From contig CP065012.1 of assembly GCA_016699815.1 (NCBI GenBank), forward strand, positions 1,364,001 to 1,428,000: a DNA stretch of 64,000 bases. Direction: 5' to 3'. A program made the position numbers and the translations under genes. Shown here piece after piece: positions 9,153 through 17,742 of this stretch (positions within the stretch are counted from its first letter, which is position 1; each line of letters starts with the position of its first letter). Below the pieces are notes generated by a model that was not told the origin of the DNA, made no database searches, and worked only from the letters and a program-made list of their open reading frames with translations. This DNA is from Chitinophagaceae bacterium (lineage in GTDB: Bacteria; Bacteroidota; Bacteroidia; Chitinophagales; Chitinophagaceae).

Positions 9153-9163
9153 TCCATAATAAT

Positions 9164-9178
9164 TTGAACAAGGTTCAA
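9164..9178. promoter_or_regulatory. inverted repeat upstream of hflX
   Basis: TTGAAC and GTTCAA arms separated by three bases form a perfect 6-bp palindrome 11 bases before the hflX start codon. The position fits an operator or a promoter-overlapping protein site. No binding protein can be named from the sequence. Confidence 0.4.
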
Positions 9179-9182
9179 TAAA

Positions 9183-9213
9183 AAAAGCGCCCCGCTTAAG
9201 CCGGAACGCTTTT
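9183..9213 (-). terminator. rho-independent terminator between surA-like gene and hflX
   Basis: The arms AAAAGCG and CGCTTTT enclose a shorter inner CCG/CGG stem. On the minus strand the hairpin is followed by a T tract, so it ends transcription arriving from the SurA-like gene, whose stop lies 15 bases earlier. Confidence 0.75.
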
Positions 9214-9228
9214 ATAAAATAAATTCCA

Positions 9229-10596
9229 CTATTTTAATTTTAATTGAGATGAGTTTTCCAGCCACTTTTTCATTCCGTCGCAATTTTTATATTCATCATC
9301 TATTTTAATATAGTAACCGGTAATTTTTTTGCGGAACCAGTCTTCAATTGCCTGGTCTTTTTTTTCTTCCAATGCCCTGCTGGCAATTTTGCTGTAGTCG
9401 TCTTTTAGGTTTTCCCGGTGGGGTTGGGTTTGTGTTTTTAAATAAACAATGCGTATGCCTTTTTTTCCACGTTCATCGGTAAATTCAGTAGGTTGCGAAT
9501 ATTCCCCAACTTTTAGTTTTTGATAAATGGGTATCATGCTTTTATCCAACTGATCAATGGTAAGAAAAGTGCCATTGGGGCCCTGTATCATTCCACCGGT
9601 AAATTTGCTCATTTCATCATCGCTGTATTTATCTACGGCTGTGCCAAAATCAATGGTGCCGGAGATAAGGTTTGCTCTTACCGAATCCATTTTGGACAGG
9701 CCTTCATTGATTTCTATTTGTGTTACCTGCGGCGTTTTTAAAATATGCTTTAATATGGCATCATCGCCTGCACGGCTTAGCATTTGTACAATATGGTAGC
9801 CAAACCTGGTTTTAAATGGCGATGAAATTTGTCCTTCTTTCAAAGCAAAGGCTTTGGCCATCCAAATGGGGTCAAAATCTTTTTGGGTGCGGTTTACTTC
9901 AAACTGGCCACCGTTTTGTTTGGCAGAGGGATCATCGGAATACAACATGGCCATGCTGCGAAAATCCTTGCCGCCTTCAATTTGGTTTTTAATATCCACC
10001 AATTGAGATAGGGCATATTCTTCTGCGTCTCTGCTGGCTTTTGGATACATAATAATTTGTCCAATTTCTACTTCGGCCTCGTAGTAAGCAAGGCTGTCGG
10101 CTGGTATTTTATCAAAATAGGCTTTTACTTCATTAGGCGTTATTTTAATTCCACTCACCACTTTATCTCTCATTGTGGTTGCCATTTTTTGATCTTTTAT
10201 AGGTCCACGCATATCTTCTTTAAGCTGGTAAACTGATTTGCCGGCAACTCTTTCCAGTTCGTCTTTACTGCCGTAAGCATTAATGAAATAACGGATGCGG
10301 TTTTCAATATCGGTTTCCACTTCTTCATCTGATACCGGCAATGAATCTTTTTCGGCCTGTAATACCAGCGCTTTTACGCCCATCATTTGCTCCAGGGTGA
10401 GGCATTTTGCATTGGGTGGAAGTTCCACACCTTGCCGCATCATATCGGCAAGGCTATTGTCAATATCGCTTTTTAAAATTATTTTGTCTCCAACAACGGC
10501 TACAATTTTATCTGCAAGTACTTTTTGCTGCGGTTGTGCAAGCGACAATAAAACGCTACAAATTAAACAACCAGTAAGTAGTAATCTAAATTTCAT
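9229..10596 (-). CDS. SurA-like periplasmic peptidyl-prolyl isomerase
   Basis: 455 residues with an N-terminal signal peptide (RLLLTGCLICSVLLSLAQ). Residues 25-160 form a SurA-type chaperone domain starting with ADKIVAVVGDKIILKSDI, the standard SurA opening. A parvulin (PpiC/rotamase) domain follows at about 170-275, with SDDPSAKQNGGQF and FKTRFGYHIVQ as its core. A second, more divergent parvulin-like region (FTGGMIQG ...) comes after it. These proteins guide outer-membrane beta-barrel proteins through the periplasm. The gene lies downstream of infB on the same strand, with 120 bases between and no terminator that I can see there. Confidence 0.88.
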   Translation of the reverse strand: MKFRLLLTGCLICSVLLSLAQPQQKVLADKIVAVVGDKIILKSDIDNSLADMMRQGVELPPNAKCLTLEQMMGVKALVLQAEKDSLPVSDEEVETDIENRIRYFINAYGSKDELERVAGKSVYQLKEDMRGPIKDQKMATTMRDKVVSGIKITPNEVKAYFDKIPADSLAYYEAEVEIGQIIMYPKASRDAEEYALSQLVDIKNQIEGGKDFRSMAMLYSDDPSAKQNGGQFEVNRTQKDFDPIWMAKAFALKEGQISSPFKTRFGYHIVQMLSRAGDDAILKHILKTPQVTQIEINEGLSKMDSVRANLISGTIDFGTAVDKYSDDEMSKFTGGMIQGPNGTFLTIDQLDKSMIPIYQKLKVGEYSQPTEFTDERGKKGIRIVYLKTQTQPHRENLKDDYSKIASRALEEKKDQAIEDWFRKKITGYYIKIDDEYKNCDGMKKWLENSSQLKLK

Positions 10597-10716
10597 TCAA
10601 TATGCCTTTTGATAAATCTTTCAAAAATAAGCCGGGATGTGTGCCCTTACTTAGTTTAAGGTTCCATTTAACATCCATTTAACCGTAGCAGGTACTTTCT
10701 CAATAAAAACACTGCA

Positions 10717-13470
10717 TTATAAAGTACGTTTCACTTCAATTTCTTCAAATGCTTCTACTATATCCCCCATTTTAATATCGTTATAATTTTTAATTACCAG
10801 GCCACACTCCATGCTTGATGTAACTTCTTTTGCATCGTCTTTAAACCTTTTTAAGCTGGCCAGTTCGCCGGTAAAAATTACAATGCCGTCTCTTATGAGC
10901 CTTATCCTGTTATTGCGGGCAATTTTGCCGTCTAATACAAAACATCCGGCTACTGTGGCTTTATCGAACTTATAGGTTTCCCTTATTTCCACATTACCCA
11001 GTATTTTTTCTTCTACAGATGGTTCAAGCATACCTTCCATTGCACTCCTTAATTCTTCGATGGCATTATAGATAATGGAATACATTTTAATTTCAATGCT
11101 TTCTGCTTCGGCAAGTTTTGCTGCCTGTATAGAAGGCCTTACATTAAAGCCAATAATAATTGCATCGGATGCATTGGCAAGCGTTACATCGCTTTCTGTA
11201 ATAGCACCTACAGCTTTATGGATTACACGAACCACAATTTCTTCTGTACTGAGTTTTTGTAATGAATCGCTCAACGCTTCCACAGAGCCATCCACATCGC
11301 CTTTAATAATGATGTTTAATTCTTTAAAGTTTCCAAGCGCAAGCCTGCGGCCAATTTCATCGAGGGTAATATGTTTTTTGGCACGCATACCTTGTTCCCT
11401 CAAAATTTGTCCCCGTTTATACGCCATTTCCCTGGCTTCGGCTTCATCATGAAAAACTTTAAAAGTTTCCCCTGCCTGTGGTGCACCATTTAACCCTAAA
11501 ATTAATGCAGGCGAAGAAGGTGGAGCGGCATCGCTGCGTTGCTGGCGCTCGTTGTACATGGCTTTTACTTTACCAAAGTATTGGCCGCTTACAATCATGT
11601 CTCCTTGTTTCAGAGTTCCGTTTTGAACCAGTATTGTGGCTACATAGCCACGCCCTTTATCTAAAGAGGCTTCAATTACTGTTCCGTTTGCCGGACGGTC
11701 GGGATTGGCTTTTAGTTCGAGCAAATCTGTTTCCAATAATATTTTTTCGAGGAGCAGGTCAATGTTCTGCCCTTTTTTGGCGCTTATTTCCTGGCTTTGG
11801 TATTTACCGCCCCAGCTTTCTACCAGTATGTTCATACCAGCCAGTTGTTCTTTTATTTTTTCGGGATTGGCTCCTTCTTTATCTACTTTATTTATTGCAA
11901 AAATCATGGGTACCGATGCTGCCTGTGCATGAGAAATAGCTTCTTTGGTTTGTGGCATTACTGCATCATCGGCAGCTACAACAATTACGGCTATATCGGT
12001 AACTTTTGCGCCACGGGCACGCATAGCGGTAAAGGCTTCGTGGCCCGGCGTATCCAAAAACGTAATATTTCTGCCATCTTTTGTGGTTACTTCGTAGGCT
12101 CCTATATGCTGGGTAATACCTCCTGCTTCGCCAGAAATTACATTGGCTTTTCGGATATAATCAAGCAAAGAAGTTTTACCATGGTCAACGTGGCCCATAA
12201 TGGTTACAATCGGCGACCTTGATTTAAGGTCTTCGGGATTATCTATTACTTCTTCTTCATCCATTTCGGCGGCATCATCAACCCCAATAAATTCTACCTC
12301 AAAGCCAAATTCCCCTGCAACCAACTCTATTACGTCTGCTTCAAGCCTTTGGTTAATGGAAACCATTATACCAAGGCCCATACATTTGCTAATTACATCT
12401 GCAAAACTTACGTCCATTAAATTTGCCAACTCACTTACTGAAACAAATTCTGTTACCTGTAATTTATTTCCTTCTACTACGCCTTCAGAAGCGTTTTCTG
12501 CCATCTCTTCACGCTTGGCTTTACGGTATTTTGCTTTTAAGCTTTTTCCCCTTCCGGATGATCCTGCAAGTTTTGCCTGGGTTTGCCTGAGCTTTTCTTG
12601 TATTTCTTTTTCGTCAATTATTTTGTCTTCCCTTTTGGGTTCGTTGCGGTGCTGCCTTCCTCCTCCGCCGCCTTGTGGCCTGCCGCCTCCGCCACCACCT
12701 CTGTAATTATTTCCTCCCTGTGTTGGTGCCGGGCTCTGGCCGGGTTTCTTTTGTATGGGGATGCGTTTGCGTTTTTTATCTTCTTCTTTGCGTGGCCGGG
12801 TATCGCTTTCTTTTGGCAATTCAATTTTGCCCATAATTTTTGGGCCTGAAATTTTTTGTGCCTGTATGTTTTCAATTACAGGTGGGGCTGGCGGTACTTC
12901 TGGCGCTGGTGCAGGGGCCGGGGTTGCTACCGGTTCTGCTTTGGGGGCTTCTTCTTTTGTTTTCTTTTTTTTCTTTTCGGGTTCTTCTTCTTTTACCGGT
13001 TCTTCTTTTTTAGCTGGTGTGGCTTTTGCTTTTTTAGGTCTTGTAGAAGATTCTATAGCGCTTAAATCTATTTTGTCAATAACCTTTGGCTGTTCAATTT
13101 CCGGCGCTTCAATTTTAGCAATTTCTTTTTTCTCTTCTTTGGGCTGTGGCTTGGGTTCTTCTGGTGTCGGTTCGGCTGCTTTTTTGGCCTTTTCTTCTTT
13201 CTTTTTTATAGAGAGGTCTTCTTCGTCTTTTTTCTTTTTTGCCTCAGGGCCTTTGGGAAGGTCTATTTGATCGGATTTTTGTTTGGCTGCTTTATCCTGT
13301 TGAAACTCTACTTGTAGCACACGGTACATTTCTTCCGTAAGCTTTGAAGTGGGTTTAAGATCATCTGAATTAAAGCTTTTAGATACAAGGAAGTCTATCA
13401 GGGTGTGTGCCCCAATATTAAATTCCTTTGCCGCCGCCATTAACCTGGGTGTAGTGTTTGCTTCTGCCAT
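10717..13470 (-). CDS. infB: translation initiation factor IF-2
   Basis: 917 residues. The N-terminal 350 are Lys/Glu/Pro-rich low-complexity sequence, with a Gly/Arg-rich patch near residue 260, and begin with an IF2_N-like fold (AKEFNIGAHTLIDFLVSKSF). The GTPase domain has G1 GHVDHGKTS, G3 DTPGHEAF and G4 NKVD. Domains II-IV follow, including the C1/C2 region that binds fMet-tRNA. IF-2 brings initiator tRNA to the 30S subunit and promotes subunit joining. It is the third gene of the rimP-nusA-infB operon, 87 bases after nusA, with a long inverted repeat in that gap. Homopurine stretches in the low-complexity part make it prone to alignment artefacts. Confidence 0.97.
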   Translation of the reverse strand: MAEANTTPRLMAAAKEFNIGAHTLIDFLVSKSFNSDDLKPTSKLTEEMYRVLQVEFQQDKAAKQKSDQIDLPKGPEAKKKKDEEDLSIKKKEEKAKKAAEPTPEEPKPQPKEEKKEIAKIEAPEIEQPKVIDKIDLSAIESSTRPKKAKATPAKKEEPVKEEEPEKKKKKTKEEAPKAEPVATPAPAPAPEVPPAPPVIENIQAQKISGPKIMGKIELPKESDTRPRKEEDKKRKRIPIQKKPGQSPAPTQGGNNYRGGGGGGRPQGGGGGRQHRNEPKREDKIIDEKEIQEKLRQTQAKLAGSSGRGKSLKAKYRKAKREEMAENASEGVVEGNKLQVTEFVSVSELANLMDVSFADVISKCMGLGIMVSINQRLEADVIELVAGEFGFEVEFIGVDDAAEMDEEEVIDNPEDLKSRSPIVTIMGHVDHGKTSLLDYIRKANVISGEAGGITQHIGAYEVTTKDGRNITFLDTPGHEAFTAMRARGAKVTDIAVIVVAADDAVMPQTKEAISHAQAASVPMIFAINKVDKEGANPEKIKEQLAGMNILVESWGGKYQSQEISAKKGQNIDLLLEKILLETDLLELKANPDRPANGTVIEASLDKGRGYVATILVQNGTLKQGDMIVSGQYFGKVKAMYNERQQRSDAAPPSSPALILGLNGAPQAGETFKVFHDEAEAREMAYKRGQILREQGMRAKKHITLDEIGRRLALGNFKELNIIIKGDVDGSVEALSDSLQKLSTEEIVVRVIHKAVGAITESDVTLANASDAIIIGFNVRPSIQAAKLAEAESIEIKMYSIIYNAIEELRSAMEGMLEPSVEEKILGNVEIRETYKFDKATVAGCFVLDGKIARNNRIRLIRDGIVIFTGELASLKRFKDDAKEVTSSMECGLVIKNYNDIKMGDIVEAFEEIEVKRTL

Positions 13471-13483
13471 TCTTTTTTGTTGT

Positions 13484-13531
13484 GTTCATACCAAATAAGC
13501 AACAACCGGTAAATTTAACTATGGTATGAAC
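13484..13531 (-). promoter_or_regulatory. long inverted repeat in the nusA-infB gap
   Basis: Perfect 10-bp arms GTTCATACCA and TGGTATGAAC, 28 bases apart, fill most of the space between nusA and infB. In the mRNA they would form a hairpin ending 13 bases before the infB start codon, a place where it could affect processing or translation of infB. There is no T tract, so it is not an ordinary terminator. Confidence 0.5.
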
Positions 13532-13557
13532 CTCCGGCTGCTGTGGATTGCTAAAAA

Positions 13558-14808
13558 TTATTCTTTATCAAATTCTGCCTGTAAAACCTTGCGTACATCA
13601 TTTATGGTTTCTTTTTCCAAATCGGTCCTGCGCTCTAATTCTTCTGCTGTAAGGTCCAATACCGATCTTGCAGTATCGCATCCTACTCTTTTAAGTTCGT
13701 CAATTACCCATTCTTCAATTTCATCTGTAAATTCATCCAGGTCAATATCATAATCATCTTCTTCTCCTTCATTATCCCTAAACACATTAATTTCATAATC
13801 GGTGAGGTCTTGAGCCAGTTTAATATTTACGCCCCTGCGGCCAATGGCCAATGAAACCTGGTCGGGCTTAAGCCAAACCGTTGCCACTTTATTTTCCTGG
13901 TTTAATTCCATATTGGTAATTTTTGCAGGCGTTAGTGACCGCTGAATTAACAATTGGGTGTTATTGGTAAAGTTGATTACATCTATATTTTCGTTTTTCA
14001 ACTCTCTTACTATACCGTGTATGCGGCTGCCTTTCATTCCCACGCAGGCGCCCACGGGATCTATACGGTCGTCGTAGCTTTCTACGGCTACTTTTGCCCT
14101 TTCGCCTGGCTCTCTCACAATTTTTTTAACTACAATTAGGCCATCAAAAATTTCGGGTACTTCAATTTCCAAAAGCTTTTCGAGAAATAATGGGCTGGTG
14201 CGGCTTAAAATAATTACAGCCTGGTTATTTTTTAATTCTACTTTTTTAACTACCGCCCTTATGGTTTCCCCTTTTTTAAAATAGTCCGATGGGATTTGCT
14301 CAGACTTAGGCAACAACATTTCATTGCCGTCTTCGTCTAAAATGAGTACTTCTTTTTTCCATACCTGGTACACTTCGCCATTTACAATTTCGCCTACTCT
14401 TTCTTCATACTTTTTTATGAGTATGTTCTTTTTCAAATCGTTGATTCGTGCAGCAAGTGTTTGCTTACCGGCAAGTATTGCCCTGCGGCCAAATTCTTTT
14501 TGAATATCTACTTCTTCGTAAAGCTCTTCGCCTACCTGGTAGTCGGGTTCAATTTTAATGGCATCTTTATATTCAATTTCGGTTAGGGTGTTGTAAAGGT
14601 CATCATCGTCAACAATGGTGCGCCTGCGAAAAATTTCCAGATCGCCTTTCTGGTCGTTTACGATTACGTCAAAGTTGTCATCGCTTCCGTATTTTTTGCG
14701 GATGAGTGTTTTAAAAACATCTTCCATTACTTTCATGAGTGTTGGGCGGTCAATATTTTCCGCTTCTTTAAACTCCTGGAACGATTCAATTAAGTTTATA
14801 CTTGCCAT
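13558..14808 (-). CDS. nusA: transcription termination/antitermination factor NusA
   Basis: 416 residues from the ATG at 14808 (MASINLIESF...). The longer frame adds six residues that the family lacks. Order of domains: N-terminal RNA-polymerase-binding domain (to about 125), S1 domain (VGEIVNGEVYQV onward), then two KH domains including VGACVGMKGSRI near residue 245 and SLAIGRRGVNIKLA near 330. A short acidic tail with a helix-hairpin-helix-like end (DLTAEELERRTDLEKE) follows. NusA binds RNA polymerase and nascent RNA to control pausing and termination. Middle gene of the rimP-nusA-infB operon, starting 54 bases after rimP. Confidence 0.95.
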   Translation of the reverse strand: MASINLIESFQEFKEAENIDRPTLMKVMEDVFKTLIRKKYGSDDNFDVIVNDQKGDLEIFRRRTIVDDDDLYNTLTEIEYKDAIKIEPDYQVGEELYEEVDIQKEFGRRAILAGKQTLAARINDLKKNILIKKYEERVGEIVNGEVYQVWKKEVLILDEDGNEMLLPKSEQIPSDYFKKGETIRAVVKKVELKNNQAVIILSRTSPLFLEKLLEIEVPEIFDGLIVVKKIVREPGERAKVAVESYDDRIDPVGACVGMKGSRIHGIVRELKNENIDVINFTNNTQLLIQRSLTPAKITNMELNQENKVATVWLKPDQVSLAIGRRGVNIKLAQDLTDYEINVFRDNEGEEDDYDIDLDEFTDEIEEWVIDELKRVGCDTARSVLDLTAEELERRTDLEKETINDVRKVLQAEFDKE

Positions 14809-14862
14809 AAGCATTGCCAGCCTCACATTTTTCCCCGCCGGCAGAGGGGTTTAGTTAAAGAT

Positions 14863-15327
14863 TTAAAATTTTATTTTCACTTTGGTGTGCTTAATATCTG
14901 CCATTGCTATATCCAATTGTTTGGTTACTGCCTTTTTCCCTTTTCCTTCGGTTATAATCAATTGTATACCATTTTCGTATATCCCGGAAAGTACCGCTTC
15001 ATAAACGGTGCCGTCATTTAGCACTACTTCTACATTGCGGCCTTTATTTTTTTCATATTGCCGGTGTAATTTCAGGGGCTCATCAATTCCCGGGCTGGAA
15101 ACTTCCAATGAAAAATTGCCATCGGGGAACAATGCTGTTTCTTCAATATTTTTATAGAGTGCCCTGTTTATTTTAATACATTTTTCAATACCCAGCCCAT
15201 TATCTGCATCGAGGTAAATTTTAATATTATTGGTGGGTTTAATGCGCATGTCCACCAAAAATATATCCCCTGTAAGCAGGGGCTCCAGCATTTTTTTCAC
15301 TACAGCCAGCGTAGTATTCTCACTCAT
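14863..15327 (-). CDS. rimP: ribosome maturation factor RimP
   Basis: 154 residues from the ATG at 15327. The longer frame to 15390 is not used because it reads through a strong leader hairpin. The N-terminal domain has VDMRIKPTNNIKIYLDADNG, and the core signature FSLEVSSPGIDEPLK near residue 80 is diagnostic of RimP. A C-terminal SH3-like domain (GRNVEVVLNDGT) follows. RimP is needed for 30S subunit maturation. The gene order rimP-nusA-infB is conserved across bacteria, which supports both the assignment and the operon. A consensus promoter lies at 15388-15418. Confidence 0.95.
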   Translation of the reverse strand: MSENTTLAVVKKMLEPLLTGDIFLVDMRIKPTNNIKIYLDADNGLGIEKCIKINRALYKNIEETALFPDGNFSLEVSSPGIDEPLKLHRQYEKNKGRNVEVVLNDGTVYEAVLSGIYENGIQLIITEGKGKKAVTKQLDIAMADIKHTKVKIKF

Positions 15328-15340
15328 GGTATTAAAATAG

Positions 15341-15366
15341 AGAAGGGAACGACTCCGTTCCCTTCT
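15341..15366 (-). promoter_or_regulatory. leader hairpin of the rimP-nusA-infB operon
   Basis: AGAAGGGAAC and GTTCCCTTCT are perfect 10-bp arms around a six-base loop. The hairpin lies between the predicted transcription start (about 15381) and the rimP start codon, ending 13 bases before the ATG. The sequence after it on the minus strand (CTATTTTAATACC) is only weakly T-rich, so it may act as an attenuator, an RNase site or a translation control element. Confidence 0.6.
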
Positions 15367-15387
15367 GATTGCTTTTATTTCCGGGTG

Positions 15388-15418
15388 CAAATATACTATC
15401 TGTAAATGGATTGGCCAA
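15388..15418 (-). promoter_or_regulatory. Bacteroidota sigma-A promoter for rimP-nusA-infB
   Basis: On the minus strand, TTG (15416-15418) is followed after exactly 20 bases by TATATTTG (15388-15395), a perfect TAnnTTTG -7 box. The predicted start near 15381 gives a leader of roughly 54 bases that contains the hairpin at 15341-15366. Confidence 0.75.
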
Positions 15419-15428
15419 AAAAGAAGTT

Positions 15429-15474
15429 GGCAGGTTTTATTTCAGCTCATTATAAGCTGGAAAACTTACCTGCC
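15429..15474. terminator. stem-loop between rimP and gcvT, possible terminator
   Basis: GGCAGGT and ACCTGCC pair over 46 bases, with an inner CAGCT/AGCTG pair. There is no strong T run directly after it on either strand, so it could instead be an operator-like or structural element in the divergent spacer. It does not match a glycine riboswitch that I recognise. Confidence 0.35.
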
Positions 15475-15582
15475 TGATAATAAAATAAGCATACTGCAAA
15501 ACCTGCTGATAGATATATAAACAATTTTACTTTATATAATATATTACTAAGAGGTTAAGCAATGGGTATTAAGCAAATCACT

Positions 15583-15590
15583 TACTTTTG
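15583..15590 (+). promoter_or_regulatory. TAnnTTTG -7 box upstream of gcvT
   Basis: TACTTTTG matches the Bacteroidota -7 consensus and lies 18 bases before the gcvT ATG, giving a short leader. No clear TTG is found at the expected upstream distance. Confidence 0.5.
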
Positions 15591-15608
15591 CGGCAAATAA
15601 AAAAGGAA

Positions 15609-16697
15609 ATGAAAAATACCCCTTTTACCCAAAAACACATAGCTCTTGGAGCTAAAATGGCAGAATTTGCCGGTTTTAATATGCCCATTTCTTATACGGG
15701 CATTAACGAAGAGCATCAAACCGTAAGAAATAATGCCGGCGTATTTGATGTAAGCCATATGGGTGAGTTTATAATAAAAGGCGAAAATGCACTTGACTTA
15801 ATACAAAGGGTTACCAGCAACGATGCCTCAAAACTTACTGCCGGAAAAGTGCAATACAGTTGTTTGCCCAATAATGATGCTGGTATTATTGATGATTTGC
15901 TGCTGTATTGTATTGAAGAAAACCAAGTGTATATGCTTGTAGTAAATGCCGGCAATATTGAAAAAGACTGGAAATGGATTAGCAGCCATAATACTCAAAA
16001 TGCAGAACTGCATGATATTTCGGCCAAAACCTGCCTGCTAGCTGTACAAGGCCCCAATGCAGCAAAAATACTTCAGCCCCTGGCGGATACGGATATATTA
16101 AACCTTAAATATTACACTTTTACAAAAGGAAAATTTGCTGGCGTTGAAAATGTTCTTATAAGTGCAACAGGGTATACAGGTGCCGGTGGACTGGAAATTT
16201 ATTTTGAAGACAAAGATGGCGCAGCAGAAAAAATTTGGGATGCTATTTTTGAAGCCGGAAAAGCTGCCGGTATAAAACCCATTGGCCTTGGTGCAAGAGA
16301 TACCTTAAGACTGGAAATGGGCTTTTGCTTATATGGGAATGATATAGACGACACAACATCGCCTTTAGAAGCCGGGCTGGGATGGATTACCAAGTTTACC
16401 AAAGATTTTACCAGCCGCAAACTTTTAGAACAACAAAAAGCCAACGGCGTTAATAAAAAGTTGGTAGGTTTTGAAATGGTTGACAAGGGAATTGCCCGGC
16501 ATGGCTATGAAATAAAAAACGCCAAAGGCGAAACCATCGGCAGGGTTACATCGGGTACACAGTCGCCCAGCCTGGGCAAGGCCATTGGTATGGGATATGT
16601 AAAAACGCCTTTTGCCACACCAGAAACAACTGTTTATATCAGTATACGCAATTCACTTGCTAAAGCTAAGCTGGTAAAAATGCCCTTTAGCGCATAG
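15609..16697 (+). CDS. gcvT: aminomethyltransferase, glycine cleavage T protein
   Basis: 362 residues from ATG 15609; an upstream in-frame start would lie on the promoter side and is not needed. Family motifs include KMAEFAGFNMPISY near the N-terminus, DVSHMGEFIIKG with the folate-site region, SATGYTGAGGLEIYF near residue 190, and GLGARDTLRLEMGFCLYGNDID near 230. It moves the aminomethyl group from the lipoyl H protein to tetrahydrofolate, releasing ammonia, in glycine catabolism and one-carbon supply. The other glycine cleavage genes (gcvH, gcvP) are not adjacent, as is common in this phylum. Confidence 0.96.
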   Translation: MKNTPFTQKHIALGAKMAEFAGFNMPISYTGINEEHQTVRNNAGVFDVSHMGEFIIKGENALDLIQRVTSNDASKLTAGKVQYSCLPNNDAGIIDDLLLYCIEENQVYMLVVNAGNIEKDWKWISSHNTQNAELHDISAKTCLLAVQGPNAAKILQPLADTDILNLKYYTFTKGKFAGVENVLISATGYTGAGGLEIYFEDKDGAAEKIWDAIFEAGKAAGIKPIGLGARDTLRLEMGFCLYGNDIDDTTSPLEAGLGWITKFTKDFTSRKLLEQQKANGVNKKLVGFEMVDKGIARHGYEIKNAKGETIGRVTSGTQSPSLGKAIGMGYVKTPFATPETTVYISIRNSLAKAKLVKMPFSA

Positions 16698-16722
16698 CAC
16701 AAAATTTTACGCTAATAAAAAT

Positions 16723-17442
16723 ATGCCAAGTATCATCACCTGCCTTTCTCCGGCATTACTTCATTTGGAAGAAGTAAATAAAAGAAATGTAGTAATTATT
16801 GATGTATTAAGGGCAACTTCTACTATTGCCACCGCTTTATTTAATGGCGCTAAAGCTATTGTACCGGTAGATAATGTGGCAGAGTGCATAAGGATTGGCA
16901 AACAAATTGATGGTATTACAGCCGGGGAAAGAGATGGGAAAATTGCTGATGGGCTGGAGTATGGAAACTCCCCATTTGAATACAACCCTGAATTTATAAA
17001 AGACAAAGTGCTGGTATTAACTACAACCAACGGTACCAAATTATTGCACATGGCGCTTGATAAAAGTGCAAGAGAAATTGTAACCGGGTCATTTCCCAAT
17101 TTATCGGCTGTATGCGAACATCTGCTCCAAAAAAGAGAAGATGTTATCCTTGCCTGTGCCGGATGGAAAGACAGGGTAAATATAGAAGACAGCTTATTTG
17201 CCGGTGCAGTAATAAACCGGCTGAAAGATAGTTTTGACATTGAAGGCGACTCCTCCCATGTTGCACACAACCTTTATATACTGGCACAAAAGAGCCTTTA
17301 TGAATTTATGAAAAAGCACAACGCTTCACATTATCACAGGCTTACCAATTTTGGACTTGAAAAGGATATACGCTATTGCCTTAGTACAGATGTTGCCAAT
17401 GTACTGCCAGTTTATATAGAAGGAAAATTGGTAACAGCATAA
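16723..17442 (+). CDS. comB: 2-phosphosulfolactate phosphatase-like protein (ComB family)
   Basis: 239 residues, the normal ComB length. Matching motifs are VVIIDVLRATSTIATAL near residue 24, GERDGKIADGLEYGNSP near residue 68 and LTTTNGTKLLH near residue 100, all in the conserved ComB core that binds Mg2+ and phosphate. ComB hydrolyses 2-phosphosulfolactate to sulfolactate, a step toward coenzyme M in methanogens, but the family is widespread in bacteria without coenzyme M, so the real substrate here is uncertain. A role in sulfonate or sulfonolipid metabolism is possible. It follows gcvT by 25 bases on the same strand and may be co-transcribed. Confidence 0.85.
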   Translation: MPSIITCLSPALLHLEEVNKRNVVIIDVLRATSTIATALFNGAKAIVPVDNVAECIRIGKQIDGITAGERDGKIADGLEYGNSPFEYNPEFIKDKVLVLTTTNGTKLLHMALDKSAREIVTGSFPNLSAVCEHLLQKREDVILACAGWKDRVNIEDSLFAGAVINRLKDSFDIEGDSSHVAHNLYILAQKSLYEFMKKHNASHYHRLTNFGLEKDIRYCLSTDVANVLPVYIEGKLVTA

Positions 17443-17742
17443 AGTTAATTTCTTTCGGCAACGAAATGCTTCCCTCAACACAAAACCCATAAAAGTACGA
17501 AATTTATTGAACAATTAAAATAAATGACTCCGTTATCTTTTATTTTAATTGCGTAGTAGCTTTTAAATAATTCTTTTTTCTATTTTGCTGCATTTTTTAA
17601 CAGCAATTTCTTCACAAATACCTGCCAATGCTTTTTAACCTGAACTATTTTCCTTTACTTTTGCAAATTGCCCTTTTGGGAACGATGCATAAACAGGTAA
17701 AGGGTTATGAAAACATCATTTGAAAATTAAAAGATTATTATA
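17443..17742 (+). promoter_or_regulatory. 300-base spacer with a probable helicase promoter
   Basis: AT-rich spacer with no coding frame of note. TACTTTTG at 17656-17663 is a perfect Bacteroidota -7 box about 80 bases before the helicase start, though no TTG is placed well upstream of it. The leader contains a seven-codon ORF (ATGAAAACATCATTTGAAAA, then a stop soon after) that may be chance. Nothing else recognised. Confidence 0.45.

Noticed and set aside
12200..13270. long plus-strand frames opposite infB
   Set aside because: They arise from the Lys/Glu-rich and Gly-rich low-complexity codons of IF-2 read in reverse and give Ser/Phe-rich sequence.
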